A DNA stretch of 64,000 bases, taken from contig CM048852.1 of the NCBI GenBank assembly GCA_026545225.1, positions 58,721,146 through 58,785,145 of the forward strand, read 5' to 3'. Under the pieces are notes generated by a model. That model was given only the letters and a program-made list of their open reading frames with translations, had not been told where the DNA came from and did not search any database. Below, in pieces: positions 50,631-61,869 of the stretch. The number at the start of each line of letters is the position of its first letter. Position 1 is the first letter of the stretch. The DNA comes from Cornus controversa. Lineage: Eukaryota > Streptophyta > Magnoliopsida > Cornales > Cornaceae. Both the position numbers and the translations under genes were made by a program.

Positions 50631-51131
50631 GGTTGTCAACTAAGAAGCACGGATACGGAATACAGATACGACACGATACGAATATAGCGATCCAAAAAAT
50701 CTCAAAAAAGTAGGATATGACACGGCAAGGATATGTCAAATAAATAAATAAATAAAAATATAATATTATACATAAAATATTAAGTGTTATTCTTCAACTA
50801 TAAAATAAATATACTTAAAACTATTTTTGATTTATTATAAAATAATTCTTATTTTCTAACCTATAAAGTTTTTAATATTACATCTTAACCCCATTTTTTG
50901 TATAACAACAAATTATAAATTTGTCCCGAAAAGTATCCTAAACGTATCATTCCCTTATCCTGGCATATCCCGCGTATCCTAGCCGTATCCGATATTCAAA
51001 AAATAATTTTAAAAAATTGGATACTTCTTAGCCGTATCGGACACGTATCCGGGCTATATCTGTATCAGATACGTGTCCGATATGGCCACGGCTCTTGTAG
51101 AGCCGTATTTGTGCTTCCTTCGTTGCCAACC
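50631..51131. mobile_element. Non-autonomous terminal-inverted-repeat element, about 500 bp
   Basis: The left end begins GGTTGTCAACTAAGAAGCAC. The right end, read inward, begins GGTTGGCAACGAAGGAAGCA, so the termini are imperfect inverted repeats of about 28 bp. The subterminal parts are rich in GATACG and CGTATC, and the core is AT-rich. No exact target duplication is visible next to the ends. A second, more decayed copy of the same core occurs at 23185-23640. Confidence 0.6.
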
Positions 51132-51302
51132 ATTATAGTTCGAGTGCTAGGCCACACACGGGACAAGTCAAACCAGGCCAATGTTGACCCAATTAAAATG
51201 AAACATAGGACTTGGCCCAACTAAACTTGGTCATTAAAGTGTGAGCAAGTTTTTTTTTTTTTTTTTGTCCGACCTTTTTTTTTTTATGGAATCCACGTTG
51301 AT

Positions 51303-52474
51303 TGATAGCTAAGAAGTACGAACACTTTACTGAGAGTGTTGTATTGTGTCAGACACCATGTCAACATTTTGGACACGTATTGGATATTTCGTAAAAATGT
51401 TCTAACATTTTTTATTTTTTAGACACATGTCAGACACTTCGTAAGAGTAATGTATATTAGGTATTTCGAAATGAATTTGTGCGATTAAGTTATGATTAAA
51501 ATTTTGAGCTAAATATATAGAGGAGTAAATAAGTCGAGTTCTATAATCTATTTTAATCTATTTGTCTATTTTTGTTTATAAGTTTGTTTATAATGAATTG
51601 AAGTATTTATGTTATGTAGTCTTTTTAGTTGAATAACGAATATATAATAGGGAGGCGATATTCGCACTCTTATTTTCTACGATTGTACTCCACTTGCCTT
51701 TTTCTTTTAAAAAAAATAACAAGAAAGTCCCTAAACTAATTAATACATCATCCTTATTTTATAATACCACAAGTACCCTTTATACTATAAACTTAAACTT
51801 TTTTTTTAGCTTCTTTACTTTCTATACAACTTTTTTTTTTTAGTTCCTATCAAAAGAAATAAATTTTTACATTCTTTACTTTGTTTAGTACTTTTTCTTT
51901 TGCTCTTGTCAAAATATATTACTTTTTCTTGAGTTTTTTTTTTTTATCCTATCAAAAGAGATAATTTATTCAACAAATATTACTTTTTTTTTCAGTCCTT
52001 TCAAAAGAGATAATTTATTTTTTTAATCCTATCAAAAGAGATAACTTATTCAATAAATATAACTTATTTTTGGGTCCTCTCAATGGAGATAATTTATTTA
52101 ACAAGAATAAATTTTTTTTTAGGTACTTTGTTTTTGGGTCCTGTCAAAAGATATAATTTATTCAACAATATAACCTTTTTTTTTATACTTTTTAATTTTT
52201 GGTTCTTGTTAAAGGAAATAATTTATTTAATAGAGATATATATATATATATATTTTGGTCTTGTCAAAAGAGATAATTTATTCAACATAAATAACTTTTT
52301 TTGGTACTTTTTAATTTTTGGTTCCGGCCAAAAGAGATAATTTATTTAACAGGGATATTTTTTTTTTGGTCTTGTCAAAAGAGATAATTTTTTCAAAATA
52401 GATTACTTTTTTTTGGGTCATGTAAAAAGAGAACTTTTTTTTTGGGTTATTTTTTTCTAATATATATATATATA

Positions 52475-52507
<33 letters not shown>

Positions 52508-53195
52508 GTATATTGGTATTTTTTGTTTATTATGTCAAAAGAATCTAAAAACATTAAGGATTGAAATTAGAGCGGGGATATTTAAAAGGGTAGTTTAGTA
52601 TTTTGAAGAAAAAAAATAATCATTCACATGTGAAGTGAAGGTTAGAAGTGACATTTCTTTTAAAATGGGAGTACGAATATCACCTCCCTATATAATAATA
52701 TATTATATTATTATTATATAATCTTATTCTCACAGTGTCCATGTCTTATTTATTTAGAAGTTCCCATATCGACGTGTCTGTGTCATGTCCTGTATCTATT
52801 TGGGAAGCACGAACACTTCATCAAATGTGTTGTACCCGTGTTGGACACTCGAACACGTGTCCAACACTTCTATGATATTTCTTGAAATTTTTCTTTTTTG
52901 GACACTACTCGGACACTTCGTAGCAATTATGTATTCAAGTGTTTTGAAGGAGTTTATGTGCAAATGAGTTATAATGAAAATTTTGAACTAAATATATGTA
53001 AATGACTAAATAATGAACAAAAAATTGAAGCATTTATGTAATGTAGTCATTTTTTTTGTTAAATAATAAATATGTATTATATTATTATTTTATAAGTCGT
53101 ATCATCGCATTATCCGTGTCCTATTTTTTTAGAATTTCTCGTGTCGCCGTGTCTATGTCATATTATATCTATGTCCATGCTTCCTAAATAGAAAT
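51303..53195. repeat. Two tandem copies of a GTGTCC-rich repeat family
   Basis: The segments 51303-51649 (continuing after the MITE at 52698-52795) and 52796-53195 share the same order of motifs: AAG(T/C)ACGAACAC at the start, then GGACAC(G/T)-rich sequence, then a stretch meaning 'aaaattttga-ctaaatatat', then a closing CGTGTC-rich end. They look like two adjacent copies of one non-autonomous element; the first is split by the 1039-bp MITE. No protein is encoded. Confidence 0.5.
51650..52688. mobile_element. MULE-type MITE with internal tandem repeat array
   Basis: A 1039-bp element with imperfect TIRs: GGGAGGCGATATTCGCACTC at the left, and GGGAGGTGATATTCGTACTC read inward at the right. A perfect 9-bp target duplication, tatataata (51641-51649 and 52689-52697), points to the Mutator superfamily. 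The interior is not coding. It is about a dozen degenerate units of 40-60 bp built around TGTCAAAAGAGATAATTTAT followed by a T-rich run, interrupted by (TA)n/(GT)n. It is inserted into an older GTGTCC-rich repeat. Confidence 0.85.
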
Positions 53196-53312
53196 GTAAT
53201 TTAAAACATACCTTTACTTATGGAAAAAAAATCTCAAAGAAATGATCAATATCATTTAACAAACATCACTACAATTATTTGAAAGCACCTCCGTAAGGGG
53301 AGGAGGAAAACT

Positions 53313-53871
53313 TGTAAAATTTAATTTACTGAAATAGGAATCTTTAACTATCATGAAAATCACATAATTATTTTTATGTGGAATCAACCATAATAAAATC
53401 TCTTTATTCAAGAAAACTTGTATAAATTATTTCTCTCACTTAACCCATTTTCTTTGGTTCATCAGAACATATGGAAAAATCTAATAAAATGAAAATATGG
53501 GTAGAGAGAGGACAATTCTTACGTACATATAAAAAACAATTATCTTACTCCCCATAAAAGTAGGTAGATAGGAAAATAACTTCCCCTATTAGCTCTCATT
53601 AATTAAGTAAGGGTAATGCTACTCAGGCAGAATACTTAGGCAGAATTCGTAAGCAGAAACATTTATATCCATTGGATGCATGTGGTAGGCCCCACCACAT
53701 ACACTCACCATATGCATCCAATGGATGTAAATGTTTCTGCCTAAAAATTCTGCCTGAGTAGCATTACCCATTAAGTAATCATGTATTTCTTTTCCAAAGC
53801 CAATAACCACCTTATCTCATTAAGTCCAAATAATGTTCATATTACCATTTCATGTGGGACATATTTTAACA
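53313..53871 (-). repeat. 3' LTR of the Copia element, split by a MITE
   Basis: It matches the LTR at 60476-60896 on both sides of an inserted 159-bp MITE plus its 9-bp duplication; without these it is about 391 bp. The edge next to the internal region is TGTTAAAATATGTCC in element orientation, directly after the polypurine tract. The other edge ends TTTTACA. Confidence 0.85.
53611..53769. mobile_element. MULE-type MITE, 159 bp, inside the Copia 3' LTR
   Basis: TIRs GGGTAATGCTACTCAGGCAG and CTGCCTGAGTAGCATTACCC are perfect for at least 20 bp, with further pairing inward (GCAGAAACATTTA against TAAATGTTTCTGC), so the unit nearly folds on itself. The 9-bp duplication attaagtaa is perfect (53602-53610 and 53770-53778). 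The sister LTR at about 60,800 has the single unoccupied attaagtaa, which proves insertion after the Copia element arrived. Confidence 0.95.
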
Positions 53872-53883
53872 TTCTCCCACTTG
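53872..53883 (-). other. Polypurine tract of the Copia element
   Basis: AAGTGGGAGAA abuts the TGTTAAAATATG start of the 3' LTR on the minus strand, as expected for plus-strand priming in Copia elements. Confidence 0.8.
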
Positions 53884-54370
53884 GCCCATATGAATGACAC
53901 TTATTTGAATTAACAAGGTTAACATAATATGCACATAACATTAGCTTATTTGCACTTTAGTGAGATTACAATAATATCATAATTAAATAACTTACCAACA
54001 TGAGTTATGGCGGTAAATATCAATAAAGCGACATATTTCCTTCCATGCACTACAATGCTAGCAAATCACTTAATTATAATCCATAATAGGAAGTAACTGT
54101 AATGTCTTTGTAAAAAACGATTCATATCATCAATAATCCATCTTCATAATTACATAATTGATGGTAAGCAGGAAAAAATATCAGAAACACAGTTAGTGAT
54201 ATCTCTGTAGATGTTATAGAACAAAAAACATAAAGATCCACAAACATACCTCAGGGATTGCAACAAAGACCCATGCGATCAACATGTTCCCTAAATGTCT
54301 TTGGTGTTAACCCTTTAGTCAAAGGATTTGCAATCATAAGCTCAGTCTTAATATATTCTATAAACATTGT

Positions 54371-54610
54371 TTATTTCTGAACTTCCTCCTTAACGGCCAA
54401 ATATTTGAGCTCCATGTGTTTAGCGCCATTATAACATTTGTCTTTCTTGGAGAAAAAAACTATTGCGGAATTATCACAATACATTCTCAACGATCTGGCA
54501 ATGTTGTCGACAATTCCAAGTCCTAAGATAAAATTCCACAACCATAAAACATGAACTGTGGCCTCAAAGCATGCCGCGGATTCAGCTTCCATAATAGATG
54601 CTACTATGAT
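54371..54610 (-). pseudogene. Copia RNase H remnant
   Basis: An open piece with the Copia RNase H end: ESAACFEATVHVLWLWNF, LRMYCDNSAIVFFSKKDK and AKHMELKYLAVKEEVQK, matching the conserved 'EAE-x-x-A...W...L', 'CDN-x-x-A' and 'KH-x-E-x-x-x-x-x-x-x-E' blocks. It lies immediately downstream of the reverse transcriptase remnant and just before the polypurine tract and 3' LTR, as expected for the family. Confidence 0.82.
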
Positions 54611-54798
54611 AGTCTGTTTGGCGCTTTTTCATGATATTGCTCCTCCAGCTAATAGAAACAAATAACCAAAAGTGAACTTCCGACTATCAACACAACCAAC
54701 AAAATCTGAGTCAGAGTAGCCAACCACCTCCAACTGGGATTACTTTGGTATCCCCTGAGCATTCCAACTACAAAACTAATGTCCGATCCTGTACAAGT

Positions 54799-55610
54799 TT
54801 AAGCATATATCAAGCTTCCAACAACAGATGCATAAGGAATATTTTCCATTATTTTCTTTTCTAATACATTATGGGGACAATAATTTTCATTGAACTTGCC
54901 CCATTTACAAATAAGAGCAGGAGTGGCCGCACATTTAACCATATGAAATCTTTTAAGAACTTTATCTATATATCCCTTATGAGATAACCCTAACAATCCA
55001 CGTGATATATCATGAAATATTTCAATTTCTATCACGTAAGTCGCCTCACTCATATCTTTCATTTCAAAATTCATAGAAAGAAATCTCTTGGTTTCATTCA
55101 GTAAACCAATATCATTATTGGCAAGCAATATATCGTTAACATACAAAATCAAAAAAATAAACTTACTCCCACTGACCTTTAGATATATACACCGATCAAC
55201 GGTATTTTTCTTAAATACAAAGGATGTGATGGTATCATTAAACTTAAGATACCATTATCCATAAGCTTGTTTAAGTCCATAAACTTATTTTTATTTAATT
55301 TGCATACCATATGTTTTTTTCCTTTAATTAAAAAACCTTCAGGTTGATCCATATAAACCTCTTCATCTAAATTTTCATTCAAAAAGCAGTTTTCACATCC
55401 ATTTGGTGTAACTCCAAATTGAAATGGCCCACTAGAGTCATTATGATCCTAAGAGAGTCCTCATTCGATACAATAGAGAACGTTTATTTATAATTAATAC
55501 CTCATTTTTTAGTGAAACATTTTGCAACAAGTCTAGCTTTATGTCGTTCAATATTGCCATTACAGTCGCATTTGGTCTTAAAGACCCACTTACACCCGAC
55601 TATCTTAAAA
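54799..55610 (-). pseudogene. Copia reverse transcriptase remnant
   Basis: Broken RT domain. The GCKWVFKTK start lies near 55,600. EEVYMDQPEGF and the HMVCKLNK segment lie at about 55,380-55,270. The catalytic block reads ILYVNDILLANND at about 55,150, with Asn in place of the first catalytic Asp of the usual YVDD. It continues to KRFLSMNFEMKDM, KGYIDKVLKRFHM and the YASVVGSLIYA block at 54,800. Stops and frameshifts occur between segments, and the missing catalytic Asp alone would inactivate it. Confidence 0.88.
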
Positions 55611-55949
55611 CCTTCAGGAAAATCAACGATGTCCCAAACTTCATTGATTTCAACTCATGATTTATAGCATTGACCCATTTTTCAGAATCACTATTTTCAA
55701 TGGCTTGTGAAAATGAAACCGGATATTTACTCATCCCTAAATCATAATCATATTCTTGTAGATATACTAAAAAATCATCTGAAATAGCTAATTTCCTTTC
55801 TCTTTGAGATCTCCTTAATGTTATTCCTTGTGATTGTTCTGCAACTGGTTTATTGGTGACATTCTTATTATAAAGTGATTAATCACTAGATTGTTGTGCA
55901 ATGTTATCATATTATTCGACAATTGGAGAAACAACAATTTTTGTTGAAG

Positions 55950-56216
55950 TTAAAGGTATCGGGATAGGCACTCGAACTTTTTCGATGACCACATTACGTG
56001 ATACATCACTCCCACTAATTTCACCATTCTCAAGGAATTTGGCATTTCCGGTTTTGACAATTCTCGTTCTATGGTTAGGGTAGTAAAACCTATACCTTTT
56101 GGACTTATCTGGTAACCAATAAAGTACCCGCTTATAGTTCTAGAATCCAACTTATTTTTATATGGATTGTAGATCCTAGCCTCTGTTGGACAACGCCAAA
56201 TATAAAAGTGTCTCAA
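55950..56216 (-). pseudogene. Copia integrase C-terminal fragment
   Basis: An open stretch reading a Copia integrase tail: RCPTEARIYNP and LDSRTISGYFIGYQISPKG correspond to the conserved 'W-x-CP-EA-x-YNP...KLD-x-RT-x-GYFIGY' block that links integrase to reverse transcriptase. It sits between the integrase core and reverse transcriptase remnants on the same strand and in the expected order, but out of frame with them. Confidence 0.8.
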
Positions 56217-56469
56217 ACTCAGTTTCCTTCCCGTTCACAATTCAGAAGGAGTCTTTTGAACTGCCTTACTAAGAACCCTGTTAAGCAAATAAATGGTTGT
56301 CTTAAGGGCCTCCATCCACAATGAAATGGGTATTGAGGAGTTACTTAGCATATTCCTAATTATTTTCATCAGAGTACGATTACGTCTTTCAACCAAACCA
56401 TTCTGCTAAGGCGTACCAGGCATTGTGTATTGTGCACAAATACCATGCTCTTATAGAAATTTAGCAAAC

Positions 56470-57130
56470 GGTCCTGGACATTGTCTTATTCTATCATACA
56501 TTCTGTAACCACATCTATCTTATCGAATGATTTTCACCTTTCTATCTAATTGTCGCTCAACTTCAGCAATACATGCCTTTAAAGCATTTATTGCTTGAGA
56601 CTTTTCATGCAACAAATAGACATAATCGTAACATGAAAAATCAATGAAAGTGATAAAGTACTTTTCTCTACCAAAAAACGGTGAGTCGAAAGGTCCACAT
56701 ATATTAGTATGGACAATCTCCAAAAGTTTTCCACTTCTTATGGCGCCTTTCTTTGTATGTTTGCTTTGCTTTCCTTTAATGCAATCCACATATACATCAA
56801 AATTAGTAAAATCAAGATTTGAAATAATCTCATCTTTTACCAATCTCTCCATTATTTCTTTGGATATATGACCCAGTCTTAAAGAAGAATTCTCATTAGC
56901 TCTGCTACGTTTAGTTCCAACATCGTGATACAGGGTGAGGAGTGTTTTAGCAAAATTTTTGTTAAGATTAAATCTATATAACCCCTCAGATAAAATACCA
57001 GAACTAACAAATGAGTCACTTCTCAACAGATGAAAATCCTTATGTTCAAAATATAAAGCATAACCATTATATTCAAGTCTGACATTGGAATTAAATTTTT
57101 AGAAATAGTAGGAACATAAAGAGTATCAAA
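56470..57130 (-). pseudogene. Copia pol fragment: GAG-pre-integrase and integrase core
   Basis: The longest open piece (56520-57026) reads a GAG-pre-integrase segment (LYRFNLN..., LRLGHISKEIMERL) followed by the integrase core start (GKQSKHTKK, EIVHTNICGPF, YFITFIDFSCYDYVYLLHEKS). The usual LGH, DxC and D-x-x-GP landmarks are recognisable, though several positions are changed. It is the upstream part of the pol remnant and is followed by integrase C-terminal sequence at 56216-55950. Frameshifts and stops separate the pieces, so no integrase can be made. Confidence 0.85.
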
Positions 57131-57155
57131 TATGTTCAAATAGTGGCTTGACTCT

Positions 57156-59618
57156 TGTTACCCAAGATTTGTCCCTAGAGGGGGGGGTGAATGGGGACAA
57201 TAGACAAACGATGAAACTTTTTCGATTGAGCTCATTTTGACAAAACTAGGCTTGTTTGGACTTTTGTCAAACACTTGAGAAACTTATGTATTCAACAAGT
57301 GGGATTGAGAATGTTCTACCTATCATGCACTTAAATAATCAAGTGGATATGACAAATGAAGTCTTCATAAAAGTGCAACGTATCATGCTTGTAGTGTGTG
57401 AAAATGTTGATTGTGTGTTTAATCAAAACCATGATATGCAAATTGATTGGCAAAAATGTGATCAAATAAATACTCAATCAATTTACAATACAATCAATTT
57501 CACAACTCAATCAATATACTCCAAGCATACATCCCATCCTCCTCATATGAAACATTTAAACAACATTCATTAAATAAATAATTATAGAACAAATGCTAGC
57601 AATATAAATGAGTAAACCTATCAAAAGGGTACTTGAGCAATTATTTACGAATATGATGTAAAGAGTAAAACTCACATAGACAATTAATCAAGCATTTGAA
57701 GTGCTACTCATTTAATCATAAAATGGTTCATTGGATAATGAATGAAATGAGCTAAGTGAGACATTTTATCAAACATATGGCGTGCAACTTAATTGGAGAT
57801 GAATAAACAAATAAGTACTCAAACAATCAACATACTTCAAACATTCATCCCATCCTCCTCACATGAATTAAAGCATATTAACTAATAACATTCATATATA
57901 AAGCATAATGAAGTTAAATATATAAAATGTTATTAAGTAGAGGAGTTAAGGGTTAGAGAAATGCAAACCAAGTCACACCACGATATTTACATGATTTGAC
58001 AACTTCGGCCTACATCCATGCCTCAAGAGCTCGTCTTGAGGTTTCCACTATGAAGCTTCCCTTAAGGGTGGAAATCAAACCTCTACAATTGCCAAGTCCA
58101 ACACTTGATCTTCTTTGCTCCGGTGAACACTTCACCAAAACTTCATTGCCAAGCGCACAACTTGGGCTTCCTTTCACTTTTGACGGATCAAGTTAGAACC
58201 TTTACAAGCTTCCATGAAGCAATCCTTTTTTGCCAATAGCACATCTTGGACTTCCTCTCAAATAGGATGAATAGGAGTTTTAGTACAATAAAAAATATCC
58301 TTCAATAGATAGATACACAAATAATAGTTCACATCCCTAGAGTTAAAATTGATGAATCAATATGAAAGCTCAACTCTAAATGAACATGAAAGATGAACAA
58401 TGGATATGCAATATAAGTTCATTATTTCTCTTTTTCTTATAAGATAGTTTATACCAATTGATATGAGATGAAGGATTCATGGTATAACTCACTCACAATA
58501 TGTATAAACTAAATGCAAAAGGTAAGTTTCTCTCTTGGTCTCTTCTCTCTCAGCTAAAAACAGTCCCAAACTCATATATATAGAGTCTTTGAAAAATATA
58601 GCTGTTGGAGGGTTGTTGGAAACATTAAATGCACTAAATTAGCCGTTAGATTCAGATCCAGCAACTTTCAGTCAGCTGAAAATAATGTTTCAATCATTCA
58701 AACCTACTATTTTTTTCAGTCGCCTGAAAGTGCATTTCCAGTCTTTTGAAAATGCATTTTCAGTAAGCTGAAACTGCATTTTCATTAACTTTCAGCAATC
58801 TCAAACCTAACTTTCAGCAAGCCCAAAGTTGAGTTTCAGCAAACTCAAACTTCACTTTCAACAAGCTTAAACTTCATTTTCAGCCAGCTTAAACTTTCAG
58901 CAAGCTCAAACTCAACTTTCAGCAAACTCAAACTTAATTTTCAGCAAGCTCAAACTGGACATAAAATTCATTGACTGAATATGAATATTGAGTATTTAAG
59001 ATATTTTCAATTGGAGATCATTTCAATATTACATAAGGCTTTTTATGATTTAAACATATAAGTTCAAAACCTTATTGCTCTAATTCCTATAGACCATTCT
59101 AAATGATATGATTGAAATACATGGTCCTAGTTATGACTTAATAATTGAGTTATTCCAAAGGTTATGAAAGCTTGATCTAACTCAACCTTAATAAATGACT
59201 CATGATGTTATAAATGAAGTTCATGACCTATTGCTTATACTCTAAGGACTTATGAATGATATCAATTATTGCATTGATCCTAGAGCTTTCATGTGAGTAC
59301 ATCAAAGTAACTTTAAAATAAATACAAGAACTCACCCAAGACTAGCCTACCCAAGTCTTTTGATCTTCAAATCTTTAAGCTCTTGGGTTCCTTTATTATG
59401 TGGTTTCACTTCAACTTCGCCATTGATCTTGATTATTGATCTTTGAGCTCTATGATCATGTGACTTCATATATATTCTTGTAAGTCCCTTTGAAGTCCAA
59501 AGCCTTAAAGATACCTTGTAAAATATACACTCAAGTAAACTTATTAGATTTACACTACAATAGATTGTTATCATCAAAATCACCTGAATAACCTTTGGTT
59601 GAAACCTTGAGGCCAACA
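57156..59618 (-). mobile_element. Probable solo LTR (Sirevirus-like) nested in the Copia element
   Basis: On the minus strand the insert starts TGTTGGCCTC at 59,618 and ends TTGGGTAACA at 57,156. The flanking pentanucleotides actct (57151-57155) and acttt (59619-59623) match at four of five positions. The sequence separates a protease-like part (GVGTLRLFL) from pol sequence of the host Copia element. It has no coding domain. A minisatellite lies inside at about 58,690-58,960. The C-rich 3' end (CCCCCCCCTCTAGGGAC) and GTGATTTTGATGATAAC start resemble long Sirevirus LTRs. The length, about 2.46 kb, is long for an LTR, so a short non-autonomous element is also possible. Confidence 0.6.
58690..58960. 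repeat. Minisatellite of TTTCAGCAAGCTCAAACT units
   Basis: Degenerate tandem units of about 20-28 bp with the core TTTCAGCAAGCTCAAACT, roughly ten copies, varying mostly at one or two bases per unit. It lies inside the proposed solo LTR. Confidence 0.75.
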
Positions 59619-59779
59619 ACTTTAAAAACAAACGTAAAGTTCCAACACCGACAACTGATAATTGAATTACATTTCCCAAGACTATAAAATGCTCATTTTC
59701 CTTTATGTTTTGAATTGAAAGGTATGTCTACATCGAATTTGAAACATGAATAGTAAAACGAGAGTAAATCCTCTATGTA

Positions 59780-60060
59780 TTAGAAGGACATATTTGATTT
59801 GAAACATACATAAGCCAATAACTTACTCTTATTCTTGAGCCAAGCTCTACGTTTCGGGCAATTTTTCTGTAAATGGCCATAGCTATGATAAAAATAGCAT
59901 TTCGGTCCATTATGTTACCTCTTGCGACCCCTATCGACATGAGAACATCCCGCAACCTTTAATGGATCTTTCTTGAAACTCTTCTTCAGAATTAACTGAA
60001 CAAGGAAACTTTCATCAACATTCATACCCGGAGATTTGAGTCTGATAGCTAGATTGCAAA
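59780..60060 (-). pseudogene. Copia gag remnant with zinc knuckle
   Basis: On the minus strand the frame reads MNVDESFLVQLIL, then a Lys-rich stretch, then a CCHC-type zinc-knuckle region (KCYFYHSYGHLQKNC, with Tyr where the second Cys is expected) followed by PKRRAWLK. It is a short C-terminal gag fragment; most of gag is absent between here and the primer binding site. Confidence 0.7.
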
Positions 60061-60457
60061 TAAGATACTTAATCTGAATATGAATGTTGATGAAAGTTTA
60101 CAAGTATGTATTCTTTTACAAGTATGTACAATTATCACTAAATAATATTCCGGAATAAAAATATTATCATGAAAGAGAGTAGCTCAATTGGTAAGCATGC
60201 ATTGTTTTGAACACTATGTTATGAATTCAAAACCCTATACAAAAAAATGATATGCATACATTAAACCATACGACCCAACAAATGCGTAATCAAGATTTCA
60301 TTAAATCCGACAAACATCATAGGAATTTTTGGAATCACACGAAACAATGAGTTCCGAACATTATGAACACAAAACATTGCATATAAAACAATAGCAAGAT
60401 TGAAAAATATTAATGAAATCGATCTCTATATTAAAAGGAAAATCATGATAGTTTCAA

Positions 60458-60473
60458 CCTGACTTTGATACCA
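60458..60473 (-). other. Primer binding site (initiator tRNA-Met type) of the Copia element
   Basis: On the minus strand, directly after the TTTTACA end of the 5' LTR and two bases, the sequence TGGTATCAAAGTCAGG appears. It is one or two changes from the canonical TGGTATCAGAGCCAGG that pairs with the 3' end of plant initiator tRNA-Met. Confidence 0.85.
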
Positions 60474-60475
60474 CA

Positions 60476-60896
60476 TGTAAAATTTAATTTACTGAAATAG
60501 AAATCTTCAACTATCATAAAAATCACATAATCATCTTTTACATTACATGGCAATAAATATTTCATAAAACATACCGGAATCAACCATAATGAAATATTCT
60601 TCTTCAAGAAAGCTTGTAGCAATTATTTCTCACTTAACTCCTTTTATTTGCTTCACCAGAATGTATGGAAAAATCTGATAAAATGAAAATATGGATAGAG
60701 AGAGGATAATTCCTACATACATAAAAAAAACAGTTATCCTACTCCCCATAAAAGTAGGTAGATAGGAAAATAGCTTTCGTTTTATCTCTCACTAATTAAG
60801 TAACCATGCATATCTTTTTCAAAGTCAATAACCATCTTATCTCATTAAGTCCAAATAATGCATATATTATCCATTCATGAAGGACATATTTTAACA
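60476..60896 (-). repeat. 5' LTR of the Copia element
   Basis: In element orientation it begins TGTTAAAATATGTCC and ends TTTTACA, that is TG...CA ends. It pairs with 53313-53871 over almost its whole length apart from the MITE and a roughly 30-bp indel. It keeps the uninterrupted sequence CTAATTAAGTAACCATG, which is the empty site of the MITE found in the other LTR. Confidence 0.85.
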
Positions 60897-61186
60897 CTAC
60901 TATAGTAAAACAATACAAAATCCCTAATTGTCAAATCATATTTCGCCAAGACATGTACGGCTTACTAAAGCTCTCCTCAAGCCAACTCGACATCTTCCAC
61001 CACCGCAAGGCACAAGATTGGGCAAGAGTGACATTGCAATGGCCTCTTAAAATTATGGTGTTGATAACAAGACAATTGTAAGTAGCCAAGGAAGGCTACT
61101 CCTTGTAAGTTGCATTTGTCTTGATATAAAATTCTTACTATGTCTCGGGATGTCTAATTTGTGGTATTGAAATGGAAAGTGATATG

Positions 61187-61221
<35 letters not shown>

Positions 61222-61302
61222 GCTATGAGAGTGTATACGTTTACACCCTAATATATGTACATGTATATTGGCATATGAGAGTGAACTCAAATGTTATCCA
61301 AG

Positions 61303-61341
61303 TTTAAAAAAGAAAAAGAAAAAGAAAAAGAAAAAGAAAAA
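61303..61341. repeat. (AAAAAG)n microsatellite
   Basis: Five to six near-perfect AAAAAG units on the plus strand. Confidence 0.9.
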
Positions 61342-61416
61342 AAAGTAAGTGTCTACATTATACAAACTGAGGACTTGGGGATGAAGCTCATGTGATAGCA
61401 ATAATTTTTCTAGTAA

Positions 61417-61560
61417 AAAAGAGAAAAAAATAGCCAACAGAAGTTCGAGACAACAAAGGTGGGGAAAATGATAACAGAAGTGGACCCAGAAAAAAGAGAA
61501 AAAATAGACAAAAGAAGTTTGAGACAACAAAGGTGGAGAAAATGATAACAGAAGTGGTCC
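61417..61560. repeat. 74-bp tandem duplication
   Basis: AAGTT(C/T)GAGACAACAAAGGTGG at 61441 recurs at 61515. The surrounding 74 bases, including AAAATGATAACAGAAGTGG, match with few differences. Confidence 0.9.
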
Positions 61561-61869
61561 CTTACTTTTGTCAAGATTTTAGAGAAGGGTTGTTGGCTTT
61601 AGGACATTGGAAAAGCCATATAACAATATGAAAATGAAATGTAGCAGTAGCTCACTAGTTTCAGATCCAAAATATATTACAGTACTAAATTGTTACTATG
61701 CCCTCTCAAGCCTATAAGTTGTTGCCCCTGTAGAATTTGTCTTTTTGGAAAACTAAAACTCCCACTAAAGAAAATTTAAAGCAAAAAAATACACTAAGAC
61801 TAAATAATAGATGAAATAAAATTGTCTGGATGCTTTGGTGAAATAGTAATTTGAGTTGAGTCCCTCTTT

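Larger units (their letters stand above)
53313..60896 (-). mobile_element. Ty1/Copia LTR retrotransposon, degenerate, minus strand
   Basis: An element with two recognisable LTRs (60476-60896 upstream, 53313-53871 downstream in element orientation). It has a tRNA-Met-type primer binding site after the 5' LTR and a polypurine tract before the 3' LTR. The Copia gene order is gag, integrase, reverse transcriptase, RNase H. The reading frames are broken by many stops and frameshifts, and most of gag and protease is missing or replaced by an inserted solo LTR (57156-59618). The 3' LTR carries a MITE. The flanking pentanucleotides (aaact on the left, ctact on the right) match at only three of five positions, so the target duplication is decayed or absent. 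It cannot be active. Confidence 0.88.

Noticed and set aside
60176-60245. tRNA-like sequence (AGCTCAATTGGTAAGCATGC with a box-B-like segment)
   Set aside because: It has box-A and box-B similarity but no cloverleaf-compatible acceptor stem that I can pair. It lies inside the Copia element and is more likely a SINE or tRNA-derived remnant.
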